Shown here: positions 54,863-63,586 of the stretch, one piece after another | Numbering within the stretch: position 1 is the first letter of the stretch | Layout: the number at the start of each line of letters is the position of its first letter | From: Martinezella rhizogenes | GTDB lineage: Bacteria > Pseudomonadota > Alphaproteobacteria > Rhizobiales > Rhizobiaceae | Direction of reading: 5' to 3' | NCBI RefSeq assembly: GCF_000799715.1 | Contig: NZ_JUHG01000015.1 | Location: 124,001 to 188,000, forward strand | Length of the DNA stretch: 64,000 nt | Program-made: the position numbers and the translations under genes | Notes under the pieces: model-generated | Databases searched by the model: none | The model's input: the letters and a program-made list of their open reading frames with translations, nothing else | Told to the model about the DNA's origin: nothing

Positions 54863-55527
54863 TGAACGGAACGGTCTTCGACATCGCCCATATGCTCGCT
54901 GGTGGTCTGGTCCTGGTCAGCATGATGATGCTTTATCAGGACCGTCTCTACGCATTGCTCAACGTCTTCGCGCTGCATTCGCTGATATTGACCCTGTCGG
55001 TGGCCTGGCAGGCCTTCGTTCAGGATGCTCCGCATCTCTATGTCACGGCGGCGATCGCTCTCGTCTTCAAGGCCATCGTCATTCCCGTGGTGCTCCATCG
55101 CATGATCCGCCAGCTCGGGATACACCGCGAGATCGAGACCGTCGTCGGCATCGGCCCCACCATGCTCGCCGGCATCGGCCTCGTCGCTTTAGCGACGGTG
55201 GTAATGCTTCGGGTGACGCCGGAGGCAGATCCGTTGGCGCGGGAGGACCTTGCCTTCGCATTGTCGGTCCTGCTGCTCGGGCTGCTGATCATGGTCACGC
55301 GCCGCAACGCTGTCAGCCAGGTCGTGGGCTTCATGTCGCTCGAGAACGGGCTGGTGCTTGCCGCGACCGGCGCCAAGGGCATGCCACTGGTCGTCGAGAT
55401 CAGCGTCGCCTTCTCGATCCTGATCGCCTTCATCGTTATCGGCGTTTTTCTGTTTCGCATCCGCGAACGCTTCGACACGGTCGATGTCCGTGCACTCGAT
55501 GATTTCAAGGGGAGGCGGCGGAAATGA
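54862..55527 (+). CDS. hyfE: Hydrogenase-4 component E-like membrane subunit
   Basis: The 221-residue protein has about six to seven helices, fits HyfE (216) and has a NuoK-like part with SLENGLVLAATGAKGMP. ATG 54862 shares one base with the hyfC stop (TGATG). The end overlaps hyfF by four bases. Confidence 0.88.
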   Translation: MNGTVFDIAHMLAGGLVLVSMMMLYQDRLYALLNVFALHSLILTLSVAWQAFVQDAPHLYVTAAIALVFKAIVIPVVLHRMIRQLGIHREIETVVGIGPTMLAGIGLVALATVVMLRVTPEADPLAREDLAFALSVLLLGLLIMVTRRNAVSQVVGFMSLENGLVLAATGAKGMPLVVEISVAFSILIAFIVIGVFLFRIRERFDTVDVRALDDFKGRRRK

Positions 55528-56987
55528 GCGCGTTCTCCTTTGTTCTCAGCTTCGATGCCGTGGCTGCCGTCCTCGTGATACCGATCACCGCCGCCGTCCT
55601 CCTGGCACTTTTGCCCGGCTATCGGATGACGGCGCGGCTGAACGTATTTGCAAGTCTGCTGACCTTGCTCTCCGCCCTCTCCTTGCTTGTGACCGCGCGG
55701 CCGACACCGGGGCAATATCTGCTCGTCGACGATCTCAATATCGTTTTCATCGTCCTCAACAGCTTCGTGGGTTTTACCACCAGCATGTTCAGTGCCAGCT
55801 ACATCGCCCATGAATTGGAAACCGGCCGGCTGACACCTGCGAACCTTCGCTTCTACCATGCCATGTATCAGATCATGATGTTCGGGATGAATCTCGCCTT
55901 CGTATCGAACAATATTGGCCTAATGTGGGTCGCCATCGAGCTTGCGACGCTGACGACGGTGCTGATGGTTGGCATCTACCGCACGCACGAGGCCCTCGAA
56001 GCCGCCTGGAAATATTTCATTCTGGGGAGCGTCGGTATCGCCTTTGCACTCTTTGGCACCATTCTCGTCTATCTGGCGGCGCAGCCAATTGTCGGCGAAG
56101 GTTATGATGCCATGGTCTGGACCATTTTGATCGATCACGCCTCGGCCTTCGATCCGGCGCTTCTCAACGTCGCTTTCGTCTTCCTGCTGCTTGGCTATGG
56201 CACCAAGGTCGGCCTTGCGCCACTACACGCCTGGCTACCGGATGCGCATGCCGAAGGACCAACGCCAATCTCGGCCGTTTTGTCCGGCCTGCTCCTGAAT
56301 GTCGCACTCTACGCGGTTTTACGCTTCAAGATGCTGCTCTCGGCCAATCCCGAGGCTCTTGCGCCTGGACCGCTGATGATGACGATGGGGCTCGCCTCGC
56401 TGATTTTCGCGGCGTTCATGCTTTACCGTCGCCGCGATATCAAGCGCCTGTTTGCCTATTCTTCGATCGAGCATATGGGCATCATCGTCTTTGCCTTCGG
56501 TCTGGGCGGACCGATCGCCAATTTCGCCGGGCTATTGCATATGGTCATGCATTCGCTGACCAAATCGGCGATCTTCTTTGCTGTCGGCCACATCGCTCAG
56601 GTCAAGGGAACGCAAAGACTATCTGCTATCCGCGGTTTGACTGAAACGCATCCAGGGCTCGGTTGGGGTCTACTGATCGGTGTCGTCGCTATTGCCGGCC
56701 TGCCGCCGGCAGGAATATTCATGAGCGAGTTCCTGATCGTCAGCTCGGCATTCGCGCGACAGCCGTTGCTTGCTGTTCCGCTCGTCTTCGGACTACTGGT
56801 CGCTTTCGGGGCATTGCTGCTGCGGCTGACAGGGGCCGTCTTTGGGCAGCCGCGCGGCAACACGGCGCCCGCCGAGGCATCCTATATTCCAATGTATGCC
56901 CATCTCGCACTGGTGCTCGTCGCGGGCATTTATCTGCCGTCGGAGCTGGTTGCCTGGTTCCAGCATGTTGCCAATCTTCTTCGATGA
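55524..56987 (+). CDS. hyfF: Hydrogenase-4 component F-like, antiporter-type subunit
   Basis: The 487-residue protein has about fourteen helices and NuoN/NuoM features: WKYFILGSVGIAFALFGT, HAWLPDAHAEGPTPISA, KRLFAYSSIEHMGI and HSLTKSAIFFAVGH. This is the second ion-pumping-type subunit. A HyfD-like third one is absent, so the complex has two such subunits. Length is near HyfF (526). Confidence 0.92.
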   Translation: MSAFSFVLSFDAVAAVLVIPITAAVLLALLPGYRMTARLNVFASLLTLLSALSLLVTARPTPGQYLLVDDLNIVFIVLNSFVGFTTSMFSASYIAHELETGRLTPANLRFYHAMYQIMMFGMNLAFVSNNIGLMWVAIELATLTTVLMVGIYRTHEALEAAWKYFILGSVGIAFALFGTILVYLAAQPIVGEGYDAMVWTILIDHASAFDPALLNVAFVFLLLGYGTKVGLAPLHAWLPDAHAEGPTPISAVLSGLLLNVALYAVLRFKMLLSANPEALAPGPLMMTMGLASLIFAAFMLYRRRDIKRLFAYSSIEHMGIIVFAFGLGGPIANFAGLLHMVMHSLTKSAIFFAVGHIAQVKGTQRLSAIRGLTETHPGLGWGLLIGVVAIAGLPPAGIFMSEFLIVSSAFARQPLLAVPLVFGLLVAFGALLLRLTGAVFGQPRGNTAPAEASYIPMYAHLALVLVAGIYLPSELVAWFQHVANLLR

Positions 56988-56999
56988 TGCGGGGGGAAC

Positions 57000-58523
57000 A
57001 TGTCGATGTTGAATGATATCCTCGAGAAAGGTCGATCCATTCCGCACCATGCGCCGTGGCCGCGTGCCGTTGTCGATCAGGCTGTTTGGATATCGGCGGC
57101 ACAGGCGCTTTGCGAAGGGCGTCTGATCCTGCTCGGTCTCTGGGGCGAGCAAAACGCAGCTCACATGGCACTGCTCGACGAACCGGCTGGCATGATCGGC
57201 GTTGTCAGCCTGGAAGGGTTGGACGGTGATGCGTATCCTTCCGTGGCGCAAGTGCATCCACCGGCGCTGCGGCTAGAGCGGGCAATGCGCGATCTGACCG
57301 GGCTTAAATCACAGGATTTGCCGGACACCCGGCCATGGCTCGATCACGGCCGATGGGATCTGCGTCATCCTCTTGGCGCGCGAGGCCTTCCGTTGCCGCC
57401 ACTGGAGGTTAGTTCCTATCCATTTCTCCGCTCTAAAGGCGAAAGCCTGCATCAGATTCCAGTCGGCCCCGTGCATGCCGGCATCATCGAACCGGGACAT
57501 TTCCGTTTCACCGCCAACGGCGAGACGGTCGTTCGCCTCGAAGAGCGGCTCGGCTATGTTCACAAGGGGATAGAGGCGCTGATGGCAGGCGCGGACCTGA
57601 TCCGTGGAACACAGCTCGCTGGGCGGATTTCCGGTGACAGCACTGTGGCCTATGCTTATGCCTTTGCGCGGGCCGTGGAGGCCGCGTTCGGGCTCGTAGT
57701 TCCGCCCCGGGCGATTTGGCTGCGCGCGCTGATGGCCGAACTGGAGCGGCTCGCCAACCATCTCGGTGATATCGGCGCCATCTGCAACGACGCCGCATTT
57801 CCGTTGATGCTGGCCCATTGCGGCGTGCTGCGCGAACGCGTGCTGCGTGCCGCGGATGCCGCCTTCGGCCACCGATTGATGCGTGATCGGATCGTACCAG
57901 GCGGCGTCATCACCGATCTGAATGACGATACGGCGACTGGCTTGCGAAGCCTGCTTGCCGAAATCCGCCGCAAGTTCCCGGCATTGGTGGAACTCTACGA
58001 CAATACCGCCTCGCTGCAGGACCGGACCGTTGGCACAGGTCGGCTGCGCGCTGAGCTAGTCCGTGAATATGGGGCAGGTGGCTATGTCGGACGGGCCTCT
58101 GAACGCGGTTTCGACGCACGACATTTCCTGCGCTACCCGCCCTATGATAGTCTTTCTTTCGAGGTTCCGGTGCTTGGCGACGGCGACGTCAACGCGCGTG
58201 TCTGGATCCGTATCCGCGAAATCGAACAGAGCCTGTCGCTGGCTGAGCAGATTCTCGACCAGCTTCCGAAAGGCCCGATCCTCAAAGCCACACCATTCGT
58301 TGGGGAAGGCCGGGAAGGCTTGGCTCTCGTCGAGGGCTTTCGCGGTGATGTGCTGGTTTGGCTACGGCTTACGCCGGAGGGCATGATCGAACGCTGCCAT
58401 CTGCGCGATCCATCCTGGTTCCAGTGGCCGCTTCTCGAGGCGGCGATCGAAGGCAATATCGTTGCCGATTTCCCGCTCTGCAACAAGTCGTTCAACTGTT
58501 CCTATTCTGGTCATGATCTTTGA
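57000..58523 (+). CDS. hyfG: Hydrogenase-like large subunit lacking NiFe ligands (HyfG/NuoCD-like)
   Basis: The 507-residue protein joins a NuoC-like N-terminus and a NuoD-like part with RLGYVHKGIE. Where HycE/HyfG have R-x-C-G-x-C, this reads R209-I-S211-G-D-S214, and where they end with a C-x-x-C motif it reads C500-S-Y-S-G-H-D. Thus at least three of four Ni ligands are missing and there is no C-terminal maturation peptide. It should not carry NiFe or make H2. The closest described class is the energy-converting hydrogenase-related (Ehr) complexes. The substrate is unknown. Confidence 0.88.
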   Translation: MSMLNDILEKGRSIPHHAPWPRAVVDQAVWISAAQALCEGRLILLGLWGEQNAAHMALLDEPAGMIGVVSLEGLDGDAYPSVAQVHPPALRLERAMRDLTGLKSQDLPDTRPWLDHGRWDLRHPLGARGLPLPPLEVSSYPFLRSKGESLHQIPVGPVHAGIIEPGHFRFTANGETVVRLEERLGYVHKGIEALMAGADLIRGTQLAGRISGDSTVAYAYAFARAVEAAFGLVVPPRAIWLRALMAELERLANHLGDIGAICNDAAFPLMLAHCGVLRERVLRAADAAFGHRLMRDRIVPGGVITDLNDDTATGLRSLLAEIRRKFPALVELYDNTASLQDRTVGTGRLRAELVREYGAGGYVGRASERGFDARHFLRYPPYDSLSFEVPVLGDGDVNARVWIRIREIEQSLSLAEQILDQLPKGPILKATPFVGEGREGLALVEGFRGDVLVWLRLTPEGMIERCHLRDPSWFQWPLLEAAIEGNIVADFPLCNKSFNCSYSGHDL

Positions 58524-58535
58524 AGGCAGTTACCC

Positions 58536-59069
58536 ATGCGAAAGCTCCTCTTCGAAAGCCTGATCCGCCTGCCGCTGACGGAACCGGCGCCATCCCCCTC
58601 TGATACGGCAATGGAGGAGCTTACCGCTTCCATCGACGAAGCCGCTCGCCGGCGTCTCGGGCGCAGCCTGTCGATCCGTGCAGTCGACGCCGGCTCTTGC
58701 AACGGTTGCGAGTTAGAGATGCACGCTCTGAGCAATGCCTTCTACGATATAGAGCGTTTTGGCATCCGTTTTGTTGCCTCGCCGCGCCATGCTGACGTGC
58801 TGCTCGTAACTGGCCCCGTAACCAAGAACATGCGCGAAGCGCTGGAACGGACATACAACGCCACGCCGGCTCCAAAGTGGGTGGTCGCACTTGGTGGTTG
58901 CGCTCGCGATGGCGGATGCTTTGCCGGCAGCTATGCCGTGGTGGGCGGAGTTTCGAAGGTCGTGCCGGTCGATCTCCATATTGCGGGCTGCCCGCCATCG
59001 CCGACGGACATCCTTAGAGGTCTTCTTGCTTTGCTTGAACATGTGAACACGGGAGGCCGCGCTTCGTGA
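58536..59069 (+). CDS. hyfI: Hydrogenase-4 component I-like [4Fe-4S] subunit (NuoB-like)
   Basis: The 177-residue protein carries C55-N-G-C58, C122 in GGCARDGGC and C152 in GCPPSP, the four ligands of the cluster proximal to the active site. Thus the electron-carrying part looks intact although the large subunit has lost NiFe. No HyfA- or HyfH-type ferredoxin subunit gene occurs nearby. It starts 12 bases after hyfG. Confidence 0.92.
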   Translation: MRKLLFESLIRLPLTEPAPSPSDTAMEELTASIDEAARRRLGRSLSIRAVDAGSCNGCELEMHALSNAFYDIERFGIRFVASPRHADVLLVTGPVTKNMREALERTYNATPAPKWVVALGGCARDGGCFAGSYAVVGGVSKVVPVDLHIAGCPPSPTDILRGLLALLEHVNTGGRAS

Positions 59070-59081
59070 CGGTGAGTTTCC

Positions 59082-60095
59082 ATGGTTCGACTTCTCCAGG
59101 CTGGACTTATTGCAATAAAGGCGCTGATCACTGCCCTTCGGCGCTGGATTTTCTCGCCAGTGCTGCCATCGCTGCGGTTACACGGCAAGAAGCTGGATGA
59201 CCATCAGACGGATCCCGCCATCCGCCTCGCCATCGACGCTGTCGAGAAGGTTTTTCTTCGGGATTTCAAATGGGCTTTCCGCAGGTTGCCAAGTTCCGAC
59301 ACCGGCATTGAGGCGCGCGCCGAAATCCTCGATGAGGGGCGGCCGACAGGTCGGTTCTTGCCGCTACAAATCAGATCCATATCGTCGACGAGCAAGAGGC
59401 ATGGCGATCATACCTATCGCGGAGAGAAGAAACACCTCGACTATTGGACAAGGCATTCGTTACCGGTCTGTGTGATCATCGTCGATTCTGAAAGCGGCCT
59501 GATGCTCTGGCAACAGGTTGAGAAGCGGTTGTGTGTGATAATGGAGGCGGAATGGTCGATCGTCATTCCGGCGACCAATGTGCTCGACGCCTCAGCCAGG
59601 CTCTGCTTCGATGAGACCATAACAACCGATCCAGAGTTACTGATGCGCTCCGCCTTTGCGCTCGATCACGCGCTGATGCAGGAAATGCAGGGTCAGACAA
59701 CGTTTTTCGTATGGGACGAATGGGGCGACACGACTGCAATCTTTGGCAATCTCCGCATCTATGTCGGTGAAAGCCAAAGGCAAGAGCCGGATGTGCGGAT
59801 CGATTATTGTCTTCGCGGGCATAGTCTTCATGAGATCATGACCAGGCTTTTCCCCTGGGCGACCTATTGCTATGCCGAACCGATTTCGGAATATTCCGGC
59901 GAGATTGCGGTGCACATCCTGGAGGTGGAACTACGACCTGAAGCCTACGCCTATCTAGAAGCAGAGAGTTTCCTGGAGGCAGGTTATCCCGAAGAAGAGG
60001 AACCATCGGCTCCGGAGCCCGATGATTTCATCACGGAAGAGGAGGAACGGGAATTCTGGCGCAGCCGGCGAACGCCCCACGATCCTCGCAATTAG
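59082..60095 (+). CDS. DUF4365-domain protein, nuclease-like fold
   Basis: The 337-residue protein has an N-terminal region with DTGIEARAEILDEG, then LPLQIRS, then KKHLDYWTRHSLPVCVIIVD. This order (D/E-x-E, Q-x-K/R, Y-W-x-x-H-x-x-P-V) is typical of DUF4365, related to PD-(D/E)XK nucleases; R replaces the usual lysine after Q-I. A ~150-residue part and an acidic C-terminal tail follow. It begins 12 bases after hyfI and may be co-transcribed, though the function seems unrelated. DUF4365 proteins occur in some defence settings; the role here is unknown. Confidence 0.65.
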   Translation: MVRLLQAGLIAIKALITALRRWIFSPVLPSLRLHGKKLDDHQTDPAIRLAIDAVEKVFLRDFKWAFRRLPSSDTGIEARAEILDEGRPTGRFLPLQIRSISSTSKRHGDHTYRGEKKHLDYWTRHSLPVCVIIVDSESGLMLWQQVEKRLCVIMEAEWSIVIPATNVLDASARLCFDETITTDPELLMRSAFALDHALMQEMQGQTTFFVWDEWGDTTAIFGNLRIYVGESQRQEPDVRIDYCLRGHSLHEIMTRLFPWATYCYAEPISEYSGEIAVHILEVELRPEAYAYLEAESFLEAGYPEEEEPSAPEPDDFITEEEEREFWRSRRTPHDPRN

Positions 60096-60258
60096 GCTGG
60101 CAGCGGATACCGATCTCAAACATTCTGCTGAGGTCGGTCTGAACAACGGCGGCGCATGGGACGCATTGAAGTAGCCGGCCAGCTTCCATCAAAGATGCCG
60201 TAGCGCCCCAAGATCCGTCCGGTCATCGGGACACCGCGGATGCTTCACTTCGCAAAAG

Positions 60259-60513
60259 TCAGGTTTTGTTTGAGCGCTTTTGAAGCGCGCGAGCGACATA
60301 AAGGCCGCCAACTAGGCCGACTATAACGCTCATGGTCATGTTGCGGGTGGCATCATCCTTCACAATCGGGCGAACCATCACGGCGCCGTCGCGAGATTCG
60401 GCGTATTGCGGGCCACGCAGAATGAAGAAGCCTTGCGCCGCCGTGAAAAAAGCAACGCCTGCGATTACACCCATCAGAAGGGCACGTTTATTAGTAAAGA
60501 TGCTGTTACTCAT
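60259..60513 (-). CDS. Small two-span membrane protein, unknown
   Basis: The 84-residue protein has two hydrophobic spans (~12-33, LLMGVIAGVAFFTAAQGFF; ~60-75, MSVIVGLVGGLYVA) with a polar loop between. AGGGGTG precedes ATG 60513. The family was not recognised. It is not clearly linked to neighbouring genes. Confidence 0.6.
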   Translation of the reverse strand: MSNSIFTNKRALLMGVIAGVAFFTAAQGFFILRGPQYAESRDGAVMVRPIVKDDATRNMTMSVIVGLVGGLYVARALQKRSNKT

Positions 60514-60931
60514 GACACCCCTATTTCTTAACTTTGCCACCGGCATCGTCTCGTCGACACCCGTTCGGCCTGATAGGTTGGTGGAGCCTGTTTTGATAGT
60601 ACTTCCCCCCGTCCCGCAAACGACCCCACAAGCTCTCAGCCTTGTCGGGCCCAGGCTTTCATTTGCGACATGGGCAAGATTCTGGCAGCCACTGCCGGAG
60701 CGGCATGGTTCCCTAAATCACAAAGAGTACCCATGATGTCTCAAGAAGACGAAGGTTGATCGGAACGACTTCAGCGCCTCGGGAATCAAGGCTTTCCTGC
60801 ACAGAAATCCGCAACAGTTCAATTGGTACAGTGGGAACGGCCTTCGGATGTCATTTCGCCCCCATCCGGAACCGACCCTAAAGAGCGGGCATCTAACGCA
60901 AGGGTACTGACAGAAATGCCAGGAAAGCCCC
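60514..60931. other. 418-base stretch, nothing supported
   Basis: No frame has both a ribosome site and protein-like sequence; the plus frame 60823-61020 mostly overlies the IHF-like gene. No anaerobox or hairpin was seen. Confidence 0.4.
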
Positions 60932-61258
60932 TTATCTTTCTTCCGGAAGACGACGTGTCTGTGCGTACGGAACCTCTGTCTTTGGATTCAGGCGGACCTG
61001 CATCTCCTTGCCCGTTTTAAAAAAAGGCACCCATTTTTCTTCAACGAAGACAGCCTCGCCGGTTGACGGATTGCGCCCCGAACGTGGCGGCCTGCGGCGC
61101 ACAGAAAATATTCCGAAGCCTCGCAGTTCGACCCTTCCACCCTGCGCCAATGTCTCGACAATCTCATCGATAATCGTGTCAACAATCCGCATCACGTCGC
61201 TGGGATAGAGATGCGGGTTGCGAGACGCGATAATGTGCACGAGTTCCGATTTGATCAT
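60932..61258 (-). CDS. ihfB: Integration host factor beta-like DNA-bending protein
   Basis: The 108-residue protein is of the HU/IHF family: MIKSELVHIIA at the start, VELRGFGIFSV, the DNA-arm tip GRNPSTGE with the intercalating proline, and PFFKTGKEM. The match is better to IHF-beta than to HU. A tail of about 14 residues (KTEVPYAQTRRLPEER) extends the usual length. It may be an accessory copy beside the chromosomal ihfB. The 52-base palindrome lies 37 bases upstream. Confidence 0.85.
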   Translation of the reverse strand: MIKSELVHIIASRNPHLYPSDVMRIVDTIIDEIVETLAQGGRVELRGFGIFSVRRRPPRSGRNPSTGEAVFVEEKWVPFFKTGKEMQVRLNPKTEVPYAQTRRLPEER

Positions 61259-61294
61259 TGTAACCTGTTTTTCCGATTCCTACCGCAAGATGCA

Positions 61295-61346
61295 GACTTA
61301 GCTGATCGCAAACCTCTTTTTAAAGAGATTTGCGATCAGCTAAGTC
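61295..61346. repeat. 52-base palindrome upstream of ihfB-like gene
   Basis: Eighteen-base perfect arms (61295-61312 and 61329-61346, GACTTAGCTGATCGCAAA and its complement) flank a 16-base centre that is itself nearly symmetric (CTCTTT-TT-AAAGAG). No T-run follows on either side, so it is not an ordinary terminator. It may be a protein-binding site, an RNA hairpin or a mobile-element end. Confidence 0.8.
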
Positions 61347-61523
61347 CTGTGCAGCGTTCGCTTTTCCGACATTGATCTCTCCGAGGTACGTCTTTACCTC
61401 TGGGTGAGACAAGAAAAATGATCGCGATCTATCGTTTTCGCTCATGAACGGCGCATCGGCGTTGCCGACTTGCGCCACTACCCCGGAAATCCCAGCTCTC
61501 GCTGTCTCAAGATCGAAGTACAC
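61320..61523 (-). CDS. Small protein, unknown
   Basis: The 67-codon frame from GTG 61523, preceded by GGAG at six to seven bases, encodes a soluble protein (VYFDLETARAGISGVVAQ at the start). Its last codons (ADRKSL) lie in the palindrome. No family recognised. The ribosome site and composition support it moderately. Confidence 0.45.
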   Translation of the reverse strand: MYFDLETARAGISGVVAQVGNADAPFMSENDRSRSFFLSHPEVKTYLGEINVGKANAAQDLADRKSL

Positions 61524-61596
61524 CTCAACTCCATATCGCAGGCAACGGCGGAATTGGGGTCAATTGAGTGCAGATCGCGGGAGCCGCGACGAATTA

Positions 61597-62076
61597 TCAT
61601 TCCGTTTTGATTATCTTACTCATGTTGACACCGGTGACGCGAAAACCGGTTATGTCATAGACATGCTTGGCGCGCTTATTGTCCTCTGCAACACGCAGCT
61701 TTATCTGCTCGAAACCCGTTCGAGCCAACTCGGCTTCCAAGGCTTTCAACGCCTGTTTGCCAAAGCCTTTTCCCTGATGTGCCGCGAAGATATAGAAATC
61801 CTTGATGAATACCGAGCGGTTCGCCAGATCAGGCCGATACCAAAGATAGCCCACGACACTTTCGGTTTCCGACGTTTGGTTTATGACACAGCGCATGACC
61901 TCGTCAGGCGTGTCGACGCCAAGTGGCAGATCGTCCGCAACTTCCCGTCTGGCCTGTGCTAGGGCCTCAAGACTGGAAAGCCCATAATTGGCCGAAATCT
62001 CGGCGGCGTAGTCAGGGATGAAATATTCGAGGTAATCCGAATACTCCCTGTCACGCATTGGTCTGAATGAGATCAT
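61597..62076 (-). CDS. GNAT-family N-acetyltransferase
   Basis: The 159-residue protein has the acetyl-CoA loop in AAHQGKGFGKQAL (Q-G-K-G-F-G) and later strands with NKRAKHVYDITGF, a standard GNAT end. The substrate is unknown. ATG 62076 was chosen for its CAGGAAA site; the frame is open to 62253 without a ribosome site. Confidence 0.92.
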   Translation of the reverse strand: MISFRPMRDREYSDYLEYFIPDYAAEISANYGLSSLEALAQARREVADDLPLGVDTPDEVMRCVINQTSETESVVGYLWYRPDLANRSVFIKDFYIFAAHQGKGFGKQALKALEAELARTGFEQIKLRVAEDNKRAKHVYDITGFRVTGVNMSKIIKTE

Positions 62077-62312
62077 GATATTTCCTGTCCATGAGACTAA
62101 GGCAAGCAGCATACCGGGTAGAAAGAAGGTTTCCCGAACGCAAAGACTGGGGCGAGCTAAGCCTACAAGAGCGTGATAATGAGATCGGCGAGCGGTGGAA
62201 CCCTTTGCTTCACTAAGAGCAATCGCCGAGCCAGGTGAAGAAGGGGATGCCAAGCTTATGGCAGGTCTCTATCAGCCCAAGTCGGCGCTCAGTATCAGCA
62301 CCGATCGTGCTT

Positions 62313-62615
62313 TCAGTTATCGTCGCGTAGCTGCTTCAACAATTCGTTTCGGATAATGGTGTCTTCCGCCGTCGATATGCAAGCGCCACCGAGCCCGCGT
62401 GCAAGGGCTCTGTTCCAATCCGGTTCGGAGCGATCTGCCTTGCGAATGATGTAGCCATCCTCTTCGCCGCCTTGTCCAAACCAGGTGAACTCATAATCCG
62501 ACACGACAAGGAGCCTGCTTCGTTCTTCCAGCGTAAGTGACCGAAGCTGGCGTTCGATGACGCGCTTCTGTTTCCCATCCTCCCACGCCGCAGTGATCTG
62601 TTTAAAAAGGCCCAT
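62313..62615 (-). CDS. Unknown 100-residue protein
   Basis: Soluble, charged and helix-rich at the N-terminus (WEDGKQKRVIERQLRSL), with VVSDYEFTWFGQGGEEDG in the middle. The family was not recognised. The ribosome site is modest (TTGAG). The window context, with other small unknown genes, fits accessory DNA. Confidence 0.5.
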   Translation of the reverse strand: MGLFKQITAAWEDGKQKRVIERQLRSLTLEERSRLLVVSDYEFTWFGQGGEEDGYIIRKADRSEPDWNRALARGLGGACISTAEDTIIRNELLKQLRDDN

Positions 62616-62697
62616 CTCAATTCTCGCGCTGAATAGTATACCATCGAGAGTCAGACTTGGGCCTTGGACTGCCCTGTCCTGGCTGCGCTCACCCTGC

Positions 62698-62949
62698 TCA
62701 TGGTTTTGCCGGCTGCTCCGGCACGATTAACAAAGCTGTGAACGTGAAGGCAACAAAATATTCCAGACCTGAGCCGGCTTCTCGCTCAAAATCAACAGCT
62801 TGACTTTTATTGTAGTAGGGCTGCTTACTATGTGACCAACCAACGGGACCATATGTATGATCCGGATTTGGCAGAGCTTGCTTCGCCGGTTCAGGAAAGC
62901 GGAAACTATCGGCCATCAAGATGCCAAAAGTCTCTTCGGGGTCTCTCAT
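62698..62949 (-). CDS. Unknown small frame, same frame as the gene at 62962
   Basis: The 83-codon frame (ATG 62949; alternative ATG 62916) has polar sequence with HTYGPVGWSHSKQPYY and a C-terminal hydrophobic stretch (YFVAFTFTALLIV). No clear ribosome site. It lies in the same frame as the upstream gene, separated by one TAG and four sense codons, so the two might once have been one gene. Confidence 0.35.
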   Translation of the reverse strand: MRDPEETFGILMADSFRFPEPAKQALPNPDHTYGPVGWSHSKQPYYNKSQAVDFEREAGSGLEYFVAFTFTALLIVPEQPAKP

Positions 62950-62961
62950 CGGGGCACCGGT

Positions 62962-63174
62962 CTACTCAGCGCTCTCGTCAGACTTTGATCTATCTGTCTT
63001 CGTGGTTGGTAAGCTCTTCACAGCTTGGGTATCCGCCGTCTCAGCCTTTCCGTCGGTTGGTGCATCATCCAAGGCCGCCTTCAGGTCGACGTCTCCCCAG
63101 ATCGATATTTGCCGTTTGGATGGGCTGCGCTTGTTCTTGATCTCAACGACGAATGCTTTCTTCCCTAGCTTCAT
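62962..63174 (-). CDS. Unknown small basic protein
   Basis: The 70-residue protein from ATG 63174 starts MKLGKKAFVVEIKNKRSPSK and continues with ISIWGDVDLKAALDDAP and a Lys/Thr/Ser-rich tail. A GGGT lies upstream. The pattern FVVEIK-basic-SIWGD looks conserved but no family is assigned. It ends in TAG in front of the frame at 62698. Confidence 0.5.
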   Translation of the reverse strand: MKLGKKAFVVEIKNKRSPSKRQISIWGDVDLKAALDDAPTDGKAETADTQAVKSLPTTKTDRSKSDESAE

Positions 63175-63586
63175 ATTACCCGGCCAGAATGAGGTATGAA
63201 TATACAGACGTTTGATGCTGCCGTTTGAATCGTCCAATGATCCCGCTTCAACCTCCCGCGAAAATCGCTGACTTGGGACGCCTTTACGACCGTGTACTTG
63301 TCGAAAAAAAGCCAATCCCAAACGAGATCGATCTGCTGACATTCTTAAAGGTGCGGCCTATTATGGCGAGAGGGAAGCGGATTCATCCGCTGCGCAAATT
63401 AACCTGCGGAGCCTGCAATGAGGCATCTGGGGGAAAATTCGTCACCCGCATCATTAGACATGTCACGATAATTTACAGACTCAACATTCCGCCTATGGTT
63501 ACAATTAAGCGTTCTCCAGCGGCTTTGCGAATGTCAACTGGCCATCATTGCTCGCTTTACTGTGGTAGATGTCTGCCTAGATCGAA
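63175..63586. other. 412-base stretch, nothing supported
   Basis: A 121-codon plus-strand frame at 63225-63590 lacks a ribosome site and looks random. No regulatory site was recognised. Confidence 0.4.

Noticed and set aside
57000..58523. Functional [NiFe]-hydrogenase or formate hydrogenlyase large subunit
   Set aside because: The cysteine ligands of the NiFe centre are replaced and no maturation peptide is present.
61295..61346. The palindrome as a rho-independent terminator
   Set aside because: No T-run on either side.
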